A stretch of 64,000 bases of DNA from JAKFWI01 sp031399165 (GCA_031399165.1 JANNOO010000007.1:180207-244206), one strand, 5' to 3'. Numbered from the stretch's first letter, positions 1 to 8,971 are shown. Numbers and translations: made by a program. The notes: generated by a model not told the origin, from the letters alone.

Positions 1-989
1 CCCTGCGGCGTGATCGGCGTGAACAGGCCGATGTCGTAAGCGCGCTCACCGCATTTTTCCCGGCCGAGGATAGCGAATTTCGCAGGCGACGTGCAGAAAC
101 TTTCGCCGCCATTGGCCAACTCACGCGTGCCCTGCGGGCTCTCCAGCAGCGCTTGTACGAAATAGAAGTTCTGGATCAGCGGGTCGTCAATCGTGCGGGC
201 GCAACCGCCTGGGCCAAGCGCCCACCAGCCGCGTGATTCCCAGCCTTCGCCGCGCCGTCGCGCCACCGCTGACCAGACACGGCCGGCGGTCCGGTTGCAC
301 AGCGTAAGGCCGATCGCTTCGGCGCGCCTGCGGGCATTGGATTCCAGCGCATCGATCAATTGCTCTTCCGTCGAGGCCTGAGCGTCGCGCTCGGTGCGGA
401 AGCGGGAGATGGCCGCCGCCATACGGCGCGGATCGTAATTGCCGGAGGGCGTGGCGGCTTCATAGCCAGCGTCCGAGAGCAGGCGCTGAAGGCCGGCCGT
501 GCGGGCGGTGGCCAGCGAATACGGATTGGCTTCCGAAAATATCGTGCGCCAGGAATCGCGCTTGTTGATCCGGATGTCGCGGAACGAACGTTCTTCGAGG
601 CCCATGGCCTGACAGTTCGGCGGATTTTCGATCGCGAAAGAGCTTTGCGGATCGACGCAAAGGCGCGAGGCGCCGCTCCATTGGCGCCGGCCGCCGCGAT
701 GTGCGCTTGAGGTGCGCGCGTGCGAATAGTGAACGCCGCGCGTCAGCGGTGCGTTGGCGGCGAGCTTGCACTCGCCGGGCCGGAGGCGCAGCCAGCCAGA
801 CACCAGCACGGCCTTGCCGTCGGGCCGGCCGGTGGAAACTTCGACAATGTAGGAAGTCTGGTTGCACAACGACCAACCGCCCGGCGCAGCCTGGGCGCGG
901 GCGTTGTTCAGATATGCCGCGCCAGCGCCGAGCAGCACGGCGGCCAGCAGCGCCAAAAGCGCTTTAGGAAACCAACGTGCCTGCACCAT
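1..989 (-). CDS. DUF1036 protein with two tandem domains (3' end beyond window)
   Basis: The reading frame starts at an ATG (989-987) inside the 3' end of argB and stays open to the left edge, so the C-terminus is missing. The N-terminus (MVQARWFPKALLALLAAVLL) is a membrane anchor or signal. It is followed by GWSLCNQTSYIVEVSTGRP...GWLRLRPGECKL and, about 150 residues later, by GLTLCNRTAGRVW...SRGWWALGPGGCAR. These two copies of the LCN.T...GWW.L.PG.C pattern are typical of DUF1036, a poorly understood family of exported proteins in Alphaproteobacteria. The 26-bp overlap with argB suggests translational coupling at the end of the housekeeping operon. Function unknown; family assignment is by motif only. 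Confidence 0.75.
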   Translation of the reverse strand, partial: MVQARWFPKALLALLAAVLLGAGAAYLNNARAQAAPGGWSLCNQTSYIVEVSTGRPDGKAVLVSGWLRLRPGECKLAANAPLTRGVHYSHARTSSAHRGGRRQWSGASRLCVDPQSSFAIENPPNCQAMGLEERSFRDIRINKRDSWRTIFSEANPYSLATARTAGLQRLLSDAGYEAATPSGNYDPRRMAAAISRFRTERDAQASTEEQLIDALESNARRRAEAIGLTLCNRTAGRVWSAVARRRGEGWESRGWWALGPGGCARTIDDPLIQNFYFVQALLESPQGTRELANGGESFCTSPAKFAILGREKCGERAYDIGLFTPITPQ

Positions 990-1905
990 GTTCAGTAAAA
1001 AGCTCCACCAGCAAAGCGTGCGGCTTGCGGCCATCGACTATTACAGCGGCTTCTACGCCCGCGTTTAGGGCGCCGATGCACGTCTCCAGCTTGGGGATCA
1101 TGCCGCCGGTCGCGGTTCCATTCTGGATGAGCGCCTGCGCATCCGCCTTGGTCATCTGACGGATTAGATTTTTATTCTTATCGAGCACGCCGTCCACATC
1201 GGTCAGCAGCAAGAAGCGCTTGGCCTTGAGCGCGCCGGCGATCGCGCCGGCGGCAGTGTCGGCGTTTATGTTGTATGTCTTGCCATCAGCGGCCACGCCG
1301 ATGGGCGCCACGACCGGGATGTAATCTTCCTGCGCTGTAATCAGCGCTGTAAGCAAAGTGGGATCGACCGATTCGGGCTCGCCGACGAAGCCGAGATCAA
1401 CCACTTTTTCAATCGCGCTATCTGGATCCTTCTTGGTCCGCACGGCCTTGGAGACAGTAATAAGCCGTGCGTCCTTCCCCGAAAGACCTACGCCGCGCAC
1501 ATCGGCCTCGGAGCCGGCGGCGGTGATCAGATGCGCGAGCTGTTTGTTGACAGCGCCGGACAGCACCATCTCGGCGATTTCCATCGTCTGCCCGTCGGTG
1601 ACGCGCAGGCCGTCGATAAACTGCGATTTGACGCCTGCGCGCTCTAGCATGGCGCTGATCTGCGGTCCGCCGCCATGAATGACGACCGGGTGAATGCCGA
1701 CGAGTTTCAGCAGCACCACGTCAGCGGCGAAGCGCCGGGCGGTCTCCTCATCGCCCATGGCGTGGCCGCCATATTTGATGACCACGATCTCACGGTCGTA
1801 AATCTGGATGTAGGGCAGCGCCTCGGCCAGCGTTTTGGCTGTGGCGAAGCCCTCTCCAAGCTGGGAGAGATCGAGGCCGACGGGGGAGGCTGAGTCTGGT
1901 TTCAA
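964..1905 (-). CDS. argB: Acetylglutamate kinase
   Basis: 313 residues, close to the usual length of about 300. ArgB phosphorylates N-acetyl-L-glutamate with ATP, the second step of arginine biosynthesis, in the cytoplasm. The amino-acid-kinase fold is visible: VIKYGGHAMG near the N-terminus (ATP-binding lysine and glycine loop), GGGPQIS (acetylglutamate pocket), NINADTAAGAIAGAL and LLLTDVDGVLDK in the C-terminal nucleotide-binding half, and GGMIPKLETC. It follows engB by 29 bp and overlaps the downstream DUF1036 gene. The placement of argB after yidC and engB is common in Alphaproteobacteria and supports a chromosomal core region. Confidence 0.96.
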   Translation of the reverse strand: MKPDSASPVGLDLSQLGEGFATAKTLAEALPYIQIYDREIVVIKYGGHAMGDEETARRFAADVVLLKLVGIHPVVIHGGGPQISAMLERAGVKSQFIDGLRVTDGQTMEIAEMVLSGAVNKQLAHLITAAGSEADVRGVGLSGKDARLITVSKAVRTKKDPDSAIEKVVDLGFVGEPESVDPTLLTALITAQEDYIPVVAPIGVAADGKTYNINADTAAGAIAGALKAKRFLLLTDVDGVLDKNKNLIRQMTKADAQALIQNGTATGGMIPKLETCIGALNAGVEAAVIVDGRKPHALLVELFTEHGAGTLVS

Positions 1906-1934
1906 GGCCGGCGAGGATTAGGGCCTCTTGCCGC

Positions 1935-2555
1935 TCACGCCAAGGCCGTGATTTCGGCGCGAAGCGTATCGAGCCCCACCCCGCTGTGAGCGGAAACCAC
2001 AAGCACCTCCGGATGGGCCGCAGGGCGCTTGGATATTTCAGTGCGCGCTGCGGCGAGGGCGGCTTCCAGTTCCTTCCCTGAGGGTTTGTCAGCCTTGGTG
2101 AGCACGATTTGGTAGGACAGCGCCGCGCCATCAAGCGAATCCATGATTTCAAGATCATTTGGCTTCGGGCCGTGGCGAGAGTCGATTAGCAGGAACGCGC
2201 GCTTGAGGCCGGGGCGGCCGCGCAGATAATCGCGCATCAGGCCGGTCCAGCGGGCGATCTCGGTTTTCGGCGCCTTGGCAAAGCCATAGCCCGGCAAATC
2301 GACAAAGCGCATAGCCGCGCCCATGACAAAGAAGTTGAGTTCACGTGTGCGCCCCGGCTCGCTCGAGGCGCGGACAAGGTTCTTGCGTTCGAACAGCGCG
2401 TTCATCAGGCTCGATTTGCCGACATTGGAGCGCCCCGCGAACGCCACTTCCGGAAGGTCTGCATCGGGCAGATGCTCAAGACTGGTAGCGCCGCGTTCGA
2501 AAGAAACCGGCTGGCGGAAGAACCTTTGGGCCTCGTCTAGATCGAAGCCCACCAC
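1935..2555 (-). CDS. engB: Ribosome biogenesis GTPase EngB (YihA/YsxC)
   Basis: 206 residues, normal for the family. All G-motifs are visible: G1 GRSNVGKSSLMNAL, G2/switch region SEPGRTREL, G3 DLPGYGFA, G4 LTKADK, and G5 VVSAHSG. EngB is an essential circularly acting TRAFAC-class GTPase that helps late assembly of the 50S subunit. Its start lies one base beyond the yidC stop, so the two are almost certainly cotranscribed and probably coupled. Next gene in the operon is argB. Confidence 0.96.
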   Translation of the reverse strand: MVGFDLDEAQRFFRQPVSFERGATSLEHLPDADLPEVAFAGRSNVGKSSLMNALFERKNLVRASSEPGRTRELNFFVMGAAMRFVDLPGYGFAKAPKTEIARWTGLMRDYLRGRPGLKRAFLLIDSRHGPKPNDLEIMDSLDGAALSYQIVLTKADKPSGKELEAALAAARTEISKRPAAHPEVLVVSAHSGVGLDTLRAEITALA

Positions 2556-2556
2556 T

Positions 2557-4407
2557 TCACGCCGCGCCGGTTTTTTCGGGTTTGTCGCCGCGTATCTTGG
2601 CGAGGAATTTGTCGAACTCGGTCTCCACCCCGTGTTTGCGCATCATGTAATATTGCTGCGCGACGGAAAGCACGTTCGACCAGGTCCAGTAGATCACCAG
2701 ACCCACCGCGTAGGGCGCGAACAGAAACACGACCACAACCGGCATGTATTGGAAGATCATCGCCTGTATCTTGTCGGTCGGTTGCGGCGACATCGCCTGG
2801 GTAGCGTACATCGTGAGGCCGTAGAGAATTGGCCACACACCGATGCCGAGCACGATGTTAAGCAGCGGTACGGTTAGCGGATTGAAGTCCAGCAAACCGA
2901 ACAAATTGCCGATCATCGCCGGATCGCGCGCCGAAAGATCCTTGATCCAGCCGAAGAACGGCGCGTGGCGCATTTCGATGGTGACGGTTAGCACTTTCAG
3001 CAGCGCGTAGAGTATCGGCAGCTGGATCAGGATCGGCAGGCAGCCGGCCAGCGGGTTTACCTTTTCGCGTTGGTAAAGCTGCATCATTTCCTGCTGCTGG
3101 CGCTGCTTGTCGGCCGCGAAGCGCTCCTGGATTTCCTTCATCTTTGGCTGCAGCTTGCGCATCTTCGACATCGCCGCAAACGATTGGTTCAGCAGCGGGA
3201 ACAGCAGGATTTTCACCAGCACAGTCATCGCCAGAATCGCGATACCGAAATTGCCGAAGAACTTGCCGAGGTAATCGAGCACTTCGAAGTACGGCCGCGT
3301 CAGAAACCAGAAATTCCCCCAATCGACCGCCTTGTCGAAATCAGGAACGTTCAGCGATTTCTGATAGCCGCGCAGCAGATCCACGCGCTTGGCGCCGGCG
3401 AAAAAATGCTGCGTGTACGAAACGCTGGCGCCGGGCGCGAGCGGGCGGGATGCGCCAACATAATCGGCGCGAAAATCAGTGTAACCGGCCGCCGGACTGG
3501 CGTCATAGGTCGCCTTGATGACTTCGTTATGCGCCGGCACGAGCGCGGCGAGCCAGTAATGGTCGCTGACGCCAAGCCAGCCGCCGGGTCCCTCTATCGT
3601 CAGAAGCGGCGAATCCGCCTGACGCTTGCCTTCGCGTTTCTCTCTGGCGTGTTTTTCAGCGGCGTCGTAGGTGCGCTCTTGTAGCAGCCGCTCGGCGCCG
3701 AGCACACCGTTGAGCCCCTGATGCAGGATGCCGTTCGGTACAAAGTCGATTGGTTTGTCGCGGCGGCGCACCACAGAGAACGGACGAACATTGAGCGCCG
3801 CGGCGCCCGTGTTGCGTACTTCGTCAGCGATCGTAAACATGTAGCTGTCGTCGATGCTTATGGTGCGCGTGAACACGAGGCCATCTGGAGAGGCGTAAGT
3901 CAGCGCAACAGGCGTGGCCGGCGTCAGCCGGGCGCCTTCTGGCGCCGACCAGATTGTCCGTGCGCCGACAATATCGTCACCGTTCGCCACGTTTTCCCAG
4001 CCGAAATAGGAATCGTAAGCGCCCTTGGTGTTTTGTGGCGTGAGAAGAACGACTTCCGGGCTGTCCTTCTGGACGCTCTGCCGATAATTTTTAAGCGAAA
4101 GATCGTCAAAGCGCGCGCCTAGCAGGCTGATTGAGCCATCGACAACGGCATTATCAAGGACCACGCGCGCCGTTTGCGCCAGCGCAGCGGCCCGTTCGAT
4201 CGGCGGCGTCGCTGCGGCGGGCTGCGGACTTTCGCCGGCGATCTGGGCCTGGGCGCGTTCCGCAACGGCCTGACGCTGGCGCTGAGGGCCGCTCACGAAT
4301 GCGTCGAAGCCGAAAATCAAGGCCATCGCAATGACCATCGTGATGATCAGATTGCGGGTGTCCTCCGGCGCGCCGGGCTGTCCTCCGGGCCCTAAGAGTC
4401 CTGCCAT
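2557..4407 (-). CDS. yidC: Membrane protein insertase YidC
   Basis: 616 residues from the ATG at 4407. A longer frame exists, but the conserved N-terminus begins MAGLLGPGGQPGAPEDTRNL, followed by the first TM segment (IITMVIAMALIFGFDAFV), and this start lies one base after the rnpA stop. A large periplasmic beta-domain fills residues about 60-340, as in Gram-negative YidC. The conserved insertase core follows: NFGIAILAMTVLVKILLFPL, a basic cytoplasmic hairpin (MRKLQPKMKEIQERF), NPLAGCLPILIQLPIL, and two further TM helices. It inserts inner-membrane proteins alone or with SecYEG. The yidD gene often found between rnpA and yidC is absent here. Confidence 0.97.
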   Translation of the reverse strand: MAGLLGPGGQPGAPEDTRNLIITMVIAMALIFGFDAFVSGPQRQRQAVAERAQAQIAGESPQPAAATPPIERAAALAQTARVVLDNAVVDGSISLLGARFDDLSLKNYRQSVQKDSPEVVLLTPQNTKGAYDSYFGWENVANGDDIVGARTIWSAPEGARLTPATPVALTYASPDGLVFTRTISIDDSYMFTIADEVRNTGAAALNVRPFSVVRRRDKPIDFVPNGILHQGLNGVLGAERLLQERTYDAAEKHAREKREGKRQADSPLLTIEGPGGWLGVSDHYWLAALVPAHNEVIKATYDASPAAGYTDFRADYVGASRPLAPGASVSYTQHFFAGAKRVDLLRGYQKSLNVPDFDKAVDWGNFWFLTRPYFEVLDYLGKFFGNFGIAILAMTVLVKILLFPLLNQSFAAMSKMRKLQPKMKEIQERFAADKQRQQQEMMQLYQREKVNPLAGCLPILIQLPILYALLKVLTVTIEMRHAPFFGWIKDLSARDPAMIGNLFGLLDFNPLTVPLLNIVLGIGVWPILYGLTMYATQAMSPQPTDKIQAMIFQYMPVVVVFLFAPYAVGLVIYWTWSNVLSVAQQYYMMRKHGVETEFDKFLAKIRGDKPEKTGAA

Positions 4408-4408
4408 T

Positions 4409-4966
4409 TCAATTGGTTCCGTCTTGATCCGGTTTGGCCGCCCCGCTGGCGGTTGCTGGGCCCCCGGCAGCGCCATTCAAAGCGGTTCGGAGCCTTATCA
4501 GCGCCTTTCTGACATCGTCAAGCAAGCTATCCCATGGCGCGCCGGCCGTACCGTCGCGGGCGATGAAAACATAGTCAGAAGCAGGCAGAGCCAGGCTGGG
4601 GGTGAGTTGGGCGGCGGCGGCGCGGAGCCTGCGCTTGGCCCGGTTCCGAATTACCGCATTGCCGATCTTCTTGGTGGCAGTGAATCCCACGCGCACGGGA
4701 CCACCATCGCCGCGCTGGCGCGCCTCGACGACAACGAAAGGCCGCCCCGCGCGCATGCCCTTTCGGACAGCGATGAATTCAGAGCGATTTTTAAGGCGGG
4801 TTGGCTTCAGGCCGAAAGGCGTTTGCGGCCGCGGGCCCGGCGGCGGGACAGAACCTTGCGGCCCCCCTTGGTCGACATGCGCGCGCGGAAACCGTGCCGG
4901 CGCTTTCGCACAAGCTTGCTCGGCTGGTAGGTGCGCTTGGTCGCCACGAGAATCCTCGACGGTCAT
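4409..4966 (-). CDS. rnpA: Ribonuclease P protein component; N-terminal region overlaps rpmH
   Basis: The conserved RnpA body is clear: RLKNRSEFIAVRKG, VRVGFTATKKIGNAVIRNRA and KRRLRAAAAQL (the RNR box that binds P RNA), then DYVFIARDG. It is the protein subunit of RNase P, which matures tRNA 5' ends. The start is unresolved. Between the ATG at 4966 and the conserved core there is no in-frame ATG, GTG or TTG; the only near-core alternative is a CTG at 4810 that overlaps the rpmH stop. From 4966 the gene would contain all of rpmH in another frame, adding about 52 Pro/Ala-rich residues. A still longer ATG exists at 5014. The listed start is the shortest ATG form; identity is certain, extent is not. 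Confidence 0.85.
   Translation of the reverse strand: MTVEDSRGDQAHLPAEQACAKAPARFPRAHVDQGGPQGSVPPPGPRPQTPFGLKPTRLKNRSEFIAVRKGMRAGRPFVVVEARQRGDGGPVRVGFTATKKIGNAVIRNRAKRRLRAAAAQLTPSLALPASDYVFIARDGTAGAPWDSLLDDVRKALIRLRTALNGAAGGPATASGAAKPDQDGTN
4807..4947 (-). CDS. rpmH: 50S ribosomal protein L34
   Basis: 46 residues from a GTG start at 4947: MATKRTYQPSKLVRKRRHGF, then RARMSTKGGRKVLSRRRARG and RKRLSA. This is the complete, highly basic L34 sequence. A GAGG Shine-Dalgarno sequence lies six bases before the GTG, and no comparable site precedes the rnpA ATG at 4966. The gene lies wholly inside the longer rnpA reading frame (different frame). It heads the leftward operon rpmH-rnpA-yidC-engB-argB. L34 sits in the 50S subunit, and rpmH-rnpA adjacency is nearly universal in bacteria. 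Confidence 0.96.
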   Translation of the reverse strand: MATKRTYQPSKLVRKRRHGFRARMSTKGGRKVLSRRRARGRKRLSA

Positions 4967-5166
4967 AAGATTAAACGAGCGGGGGCGGATACAGGAGCGG
5001 GCCCTGCGCGTCAAGGCGGGGCCAAAGCCGGAAGTTAGGCGGGTCTTGCCTCATTTGCCTAATCCCAGCCCCCCTGGGCGCTGGAAGCGTCGTTTTGCGT
5101 CTCGGAAATATCGCGTAATGTGGTGGTATTATTACGGCGCAAGACTGTCAGCGGAAAGCTATAGAT

Positions 5167-6714
5167 TTGACGCTGCACGTCACACCTTTGCCGACGCCGA
5201 AAGTTGCGCCCGCGCCGGAGCCGGCATGGACTGCGCCGCCGCCCCCCATGCCTGCGCCCCTTGCAGACGCGCGGCCGCAGGACAGAGCCGCACGCAAAGT
5301 ATCCTTGCTGCCGAAATTCCTCACCGGCTCGTTGTCGGCGCGGGTTTCCGGGGTGATCGCGCTTTTCGCCGTAATCGGTGAAATCGCCATCATGGCGCCC
5401 ACACTGGCTTCGTTTCAGCATAGCTGGCTGCAGGATCGCGTGAACGCCGCGCAGATCGCGGCGCTGGCGTTGGAGGCGGCGCCGGATCAGGCGATTACGG
5501 AATCGCTGCGCCACGAATTGCTCGAAAACGCCGGCGTTCGCCGCGTGGCGCTCAAGCGCGATGGCGCGCGTGAGCTGCGCCTTGATGTGATGAGCGAGGC
5601 GGATGCGATGCCGGTCGTGCGGACGATCGATCTGCGCGATTTCGGTATTCTCCCTTCAACGATCTCGGCGGTGCAAGCGCTGCTCGCGCCGCCTGATCGC
5701 ATGCTTGTCGTTCTGGCACAGCCGCGCTTCGAAAGCGGCGAGTTCATCGAAATTGTCATTCCGGAAGAGCCGCTGAAGCGTGATTTGCGCGCCTACACGG
5801 TGCGCGTGCTGCTGATCTCGTTCGCCGCGGTGCTTGTGTTCGCGCTGATGATTTATTTCACGCTCACGGCCACGCTGGTGCGTCCAATGCGCCGCCTTAC
5901 CCAGCACCTCAGCAATTTCAGTCAGCACCCGGAAGATGCGTCGCGGGCCATCAGCCTCAGCGGCCGCGACGATGAAATTGGCCGCGCCGAGGAAGCCGTC
6001 GCGGGGCTGGAGGAAAAGGTTCGCTTCTCCCTGCGCCAGCGCGCCCGTCTTGCAGGGCTGGGCGCGGCGGTGGCGAAGCTGGCGCATGACCTGCGAAATT
6101 CGATCGCTACGGCGCAATTGGTGACAGAGCGGCTTTCAGCGTCGGCCGATCCGCAGGTGCGGCAGATCGCGCCCCGGCTGGAGCGCGTGATCGCGCGCGC
6201 GGGAGGCCTTGCCGAAGCGGCGCTGCGCTACGGACGCGCCGAGGAGCCTACGCCCCTGCTGCAACGCGTGATGCTGGCCCCTGTGCTCGATGAGGCGGCG
6301 GCCGACGCGCTTGCGCCTTATCCAACCGCCGAATGGCGCAACGATGCGCCCGAGCATCTAGCGGTGTTCGCCGACGCCGAGCACGTCAACCGCATCGCCA
6401 CGAACCTTATCCGCAACGCGGCTCAGGCCTGCGCCAACGCCGGGAGGCCGGTGCGCATTAGAGCGCGTACGCGGGTTGTTCATGACATTACGGTCGTTGA
6501 GATATGCGATACTGGTCCTGGCGTTCCTGAAGCGGCGCGCGGCAAATTGTTTGAGCCTTTCGCCGCTAGCACGCGGGCGGGAGGCACGGGGCTGGGCCTC
6601 GCGATTGCGCGCGAACTGGCCAACGCGATGGGCGGCGATGTGGCGCTGGCCGATTCAGGGCCGAACGGTTCGATCTTCGCCATCACCCTGCGCAACGCCG
6701 CCCGGAGCGAGTAG
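5167..6714 (+). CDS. Membrane sensor histidine kinase
   Basis: 515 residues from a TTG with a GGAAAG upstream; an in-frame ATG at 5248 is an alternative. A proline-rich cytoplasmic N-terminus is followed by TM1 (about 60-82), a periplasmic sensor region of roughly 130 residues, TM2 (about 216-242), a HAMP linker (VRPMRRLTQHLSNF...DDEIGRAEEAV) and a catalytic core. The phospho-acceptor is in KLAHDLRNSIATAQ. The ATPase has an N-box NLIRNAAQA, G1 DTGPGVPE and G2 GGTGLGLAIARELANAMGG. No response regulator is adjacent, so it is an orphan kinase. It is divergent from rpmH, and its 3' end overlaps the convergent ggt gene by 60 bp. Ligand and partner unknown. Confidence 0.88.
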   Translation: MTLHVTPLPTPKVAPAPEPAWTAPPPPMPAPLADARPQDRAARKVSLLPKFLTGSLSARVSGVIALFAVIGEIAIMAPTLASFQHSWLQDRVNAAQIAALALEAAPDQAITESLRHELLENAGVRRVALKRDGARELRLDVMSEADAMPVVRTIDLRDFGILPSTISAVQALLAPPDRMLVVLAQPRFESGEFIEIVIPEEPLKRDLRAYTVRVLLISFAAVLVFALMIYFTLTATLVRPMRRLTQHLSNFSQHPEDASRAISLSGRDDEIGRAEEAVAGLEEKVRFSLRQRARLAGLGAAVAKLAHDLRNSIATAQLVTERLSASADPQVRQIAPRLERVIARAGGLAEAALRYGRAEEPTPLLQRVMLAPVLDEAAADALAPYPTAEWRNDAPEHLAVFADAEHVNRIATNLIRNAAQACANAGRPVRIRARTRVVHDITVVEICDTGPGVPEAARGKLFEPFAASTRAGGTGLGLAIARELANAMGGDVALADSGPNGSIFAITLRNAARSE

Positions 6715-8415
6715 GCGCGCTACGCCTTCCCGGCGCGGATCAGCGCCGCCTTCAAGGTTAGCGCCATTGGCGCGGATGCCATGCAAGCCGCTAGCTTCGC
6801 CCCCGCTTGCCCGCAGCGTCCAGCCGCGCGTGGTGAGCGCCTTATTCAGCGCATCCGGAAATCTGCCCGCTTCTATGCGAACGGTTTCGCCATTGGCGAT
6901 GACATTCGGTTGCTCGATCGCGGCCTGCATCGAGAGCTTCCAGTCGATCACGCCAATGACGGTCTTGGCGACGTAGGCGATTATCGAATTGCCGCCGGGA
7001 GAACCAATAGCCGCGTAGAAATTTTCGTCCTTGTCCAGAACGATAGTGGGAGACATCGAGGAGCGCGGCTTTTTGCCGGGGGCGACGGCGTTGGCGACGG
7101 GTTTGCCGTTGCGCGTCGGCGCTAACGCGAAATCCGTGAGCTGATTGTTCAGGAAGAACCCCCCGGCCATGCGTTTCGATCCGAAGGCCGATTCAACTGA
7201 AGCCGTAAGCGCCACCACATTGCCGGCGCCATCGACGATCGAAAGGTGCGTCGTGCCGTTCTCGGGGCGATCGCTTGGCGCGGCCCAGCGATCGATCAGC
7301 GACGGCCCACCTGTGACGAGCGAGGGATCGCCTGGCGCGATGAACGCGGGGGCTTTGCCAAGATCAATCAGCTTGGCGCGCTCAGCGATATAGCGCGGAT
7401 CGACAAGCCCGCTGACCGGCACTGGAACGGCGCTATCGTCCGCCAGATAAAAATCGCGGTCAGCATAAGCGATGCGGCTGGCCCATAAAAAGGCTGACCA
7501 ATCGTCAACGTCGCCAGGTCCGATCGGCAAAGGCCGCGCGGCTGCGAACAAGCCAAGCAGATCAATTACCGCCACACCGCCCGAACTCGGCGGCGGCGCG
7601 CCGCACACTTTGTAAGTCCTGTAAGCCCCGCAAACCGCGGCGCGGCGGACAGGCTTTACGTTTCGCAGATCGGCCAGCGTGAGCGCGCCGGGCAGGGGAT
7701 CGGCATGCACGGCTTTGAGTATCGCCTGCGCGATCGGCCCTTGCTGCAGCGCCTTGGGACCATCTTTCGCGAGCGCGCGCATCGTTGCGGCGTATTCGGG
7801 ATTCTTGCGCACAAATCCCACGGGCAGCGGCGCGCCCTCTGGCGTCATCACATACGCTTTCGCCGCCTGATCGCTGAACCCACCCCGGCCAATCATGCCG
7901 GCGATGCTTTGGCTCATGCGCGGCGACACCACGAACCCGTCGTCCGCAAGTGTGATGGCGGGCGCGAAAAGGCGCGCCCAGGGCAGCTTGCCGTGCGCGC
8001 CGTGCGCGAGTTTCAACATTGCGTAGAGACTGGGCGCGCCGGTGGAGCGGCCACTAGCGACGGCCTGCGGAAAGGGCAGCGGCGCGCCATTCGGGCCGAG
8101 GAAGTAATCTGGCGTTGCGGCGGCTGGCGCTGTTTCGCGTCCGTCATAGGCTTCGACCTTGCCGCTGGCCTTCTCGAAGGAAACCAGAAAGCCGCCGCCG
8201 CCTGCGCCGGCGCTTTGCGGCTCAACCAAGCCCAGCACCGCTATAGTTGCAATCGCCGCGTCGGTGGCAGAGCCGCCAGCCGCTAGCATGTCGAGCCCGG
8301 CCTGCACCGCGCGGGAATCGGCTGCGGCCACCATCGCCGCGCCCGGCGGAGGCGCGTTGTCACGATGCGCGCAGGCGCTGACTAGAAATAGGAGTGAAAG
8401 CAACAAAGGGCGCAT
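6655..8415 (-). CDS. ggt: Gamma-glutamyltransferase, putative lipoprotein
   Basis: 586 residues from the ATG at 8415. A longer frame starts at 8544, but MRPLLLSLLFLVSACAHRDN is a signal sequence with a lipobox-like LVSAC, so the shorter start is preferred. The enzyme transfers or hydrolyses the gamma-glutamyl group of glutathione in the periplasm. It is an Ntn-hydrolase that self-cleaves before a threonine: the motif NGTTHLSIVD gives the nucleophile, preceded by a large subunit with ESAGAGGGG-like QSAGAGGGGFLVSF. Further conserved blocks are PRSSMSPTIV and GSPGGNSI. The usual end (ADPRREG) is extended by about 18 residues into the convergent histidine kinase gene. Confidence 0.93.
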   Translation of the reverse strand: MRPLLLSLLFLVSACAHRDNAPPPGAAMVAAADSRAVQAGLDMLAAGGSATDAAIATIAVLGLVEPQSAGAGGGGFLVSFEKASGKVEAYDGRETAPAAATPDYFLGPNGAPLPFPQAVASGRSTGAPSLYAMLKLAHGAHGKLPWARLFAPAITLADDGFVVSPRMSQSIAGMIGRGGFSDQAAKAYVMTPEGAPLPVGFVRKNPEYAATMRALAKDGPKALQQGPIAQAILKAVHADPLPGALTLADLRNVKPVRRAAVCGAYRTYKVCGAPPPSSGGVAVIDLLGLFAAARPLPIGPGDVDDWSAFLWASRIAYADRDFYLADDSAVPVPVSGLVDPRYIAERAKLIDLGKAPAFIAPGDPSLVTGGPSLIDRWAAPSDRPENGTTHLSIVDGAGNVVALTASVESAFGSKRMAGGFFLNNQLTDFALAPTRNGKPVANAVAPGKKPRSSMSPTIVLDKDENFYAAIGSPGGNSIIAYVAKTVIGVIDWKLSMQAAIEQPNVIANGETVRIEAGRFPDALNKALTTRGWTLRASGGEASGLHGIRANGANLEGGADPRREGVARLLAPGGVAQGDGEDRTVRP

Positions 8416-8488
8416 GGCGATCCTGACTGCGACACTTCTACTTGGGGGTTCCCGGCGCGATTGACCAGCCGGATCTGATGCCCGTGCG

Positions 8489-8971
8489 TTGGCGCGCCTG
8501 TGTTTGCGCGTAGCCGCGCCACATACGGCGGTCTTCAAACGCAACTATGAGCAGCGCGTGGGACGTTGTTTTCGCCTTCGCAAGACTGGATGGGCGCGGG
8601 CGCTCTTGGCGCTGGCGCTGATCGGCATGTTCGTGCGCGCGGCGACACCCGCCGGCTACATGTTCGCCACGGACGAGCATGGGCGCTTCCTTACGGTCAC
8701 GCTCTGCTCCGCACATGGTGCCACAGCGCGCGTTCTTGATCTCATGACCGGCGCGCTGGTCGATCAGAAACCCAGACCCGCTGATCGTGGCAATATTTCT
8801 GCCGCTGCTGGGCGCTTCAATGATCGCGATTGCGGTGGTCGAGTTCGCTTTGCTACGGCGCATTCCGGGCTTACGAGATTGGCTCGGGCTGGCTCACGCG
8901 TCGGACGCCGCCTACGCGCTCAACGGCAAGCCGACATAATTCTCCGCCAGCGTCGTCTGCGCCGCACGTGA
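8489..8971 (+). CDS. Small exported/membrane protein, DUF2946-like, possibly frameshifted
   Basis: From a TTG start the frame reads a basic N-terminus, a TM segment (ARALLALALIGMFVRAATPA), GYMFATDEHGRFLTVTLCSA and a short tail. The pattern hydrophobic helix, R.L.PAGYM, then a strand ending in LC.AHG resembles DUF2946 proteins. After about position 8767 this frame turns into arginine-rich low-quality sequence. The +1 frame instead gives PDPLIVAIFLPLLGASMIAI followed by AVVEFALLRR and a stop at 8939, which looks like a genuine second membrane helix. One base too many near the AAACCC run would explain it. Function unknown; copper-associated loci sometimes carry DUF2946 genes. Confidence 0.4.
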   Translation: MARLCLRVAAPHTAVFKRNYEQRVGRCFRLRKTGWARALLALALIGMFVRAATPAGYMFATDEHGRFLTVTLCSAHGATARVLDLMTGALVDQKPRPADRGNISAAAGRFNDRDCGGRVRFATAHSGLTRLARAGSRVGRRLRAQRQADIILRQRRLRRT

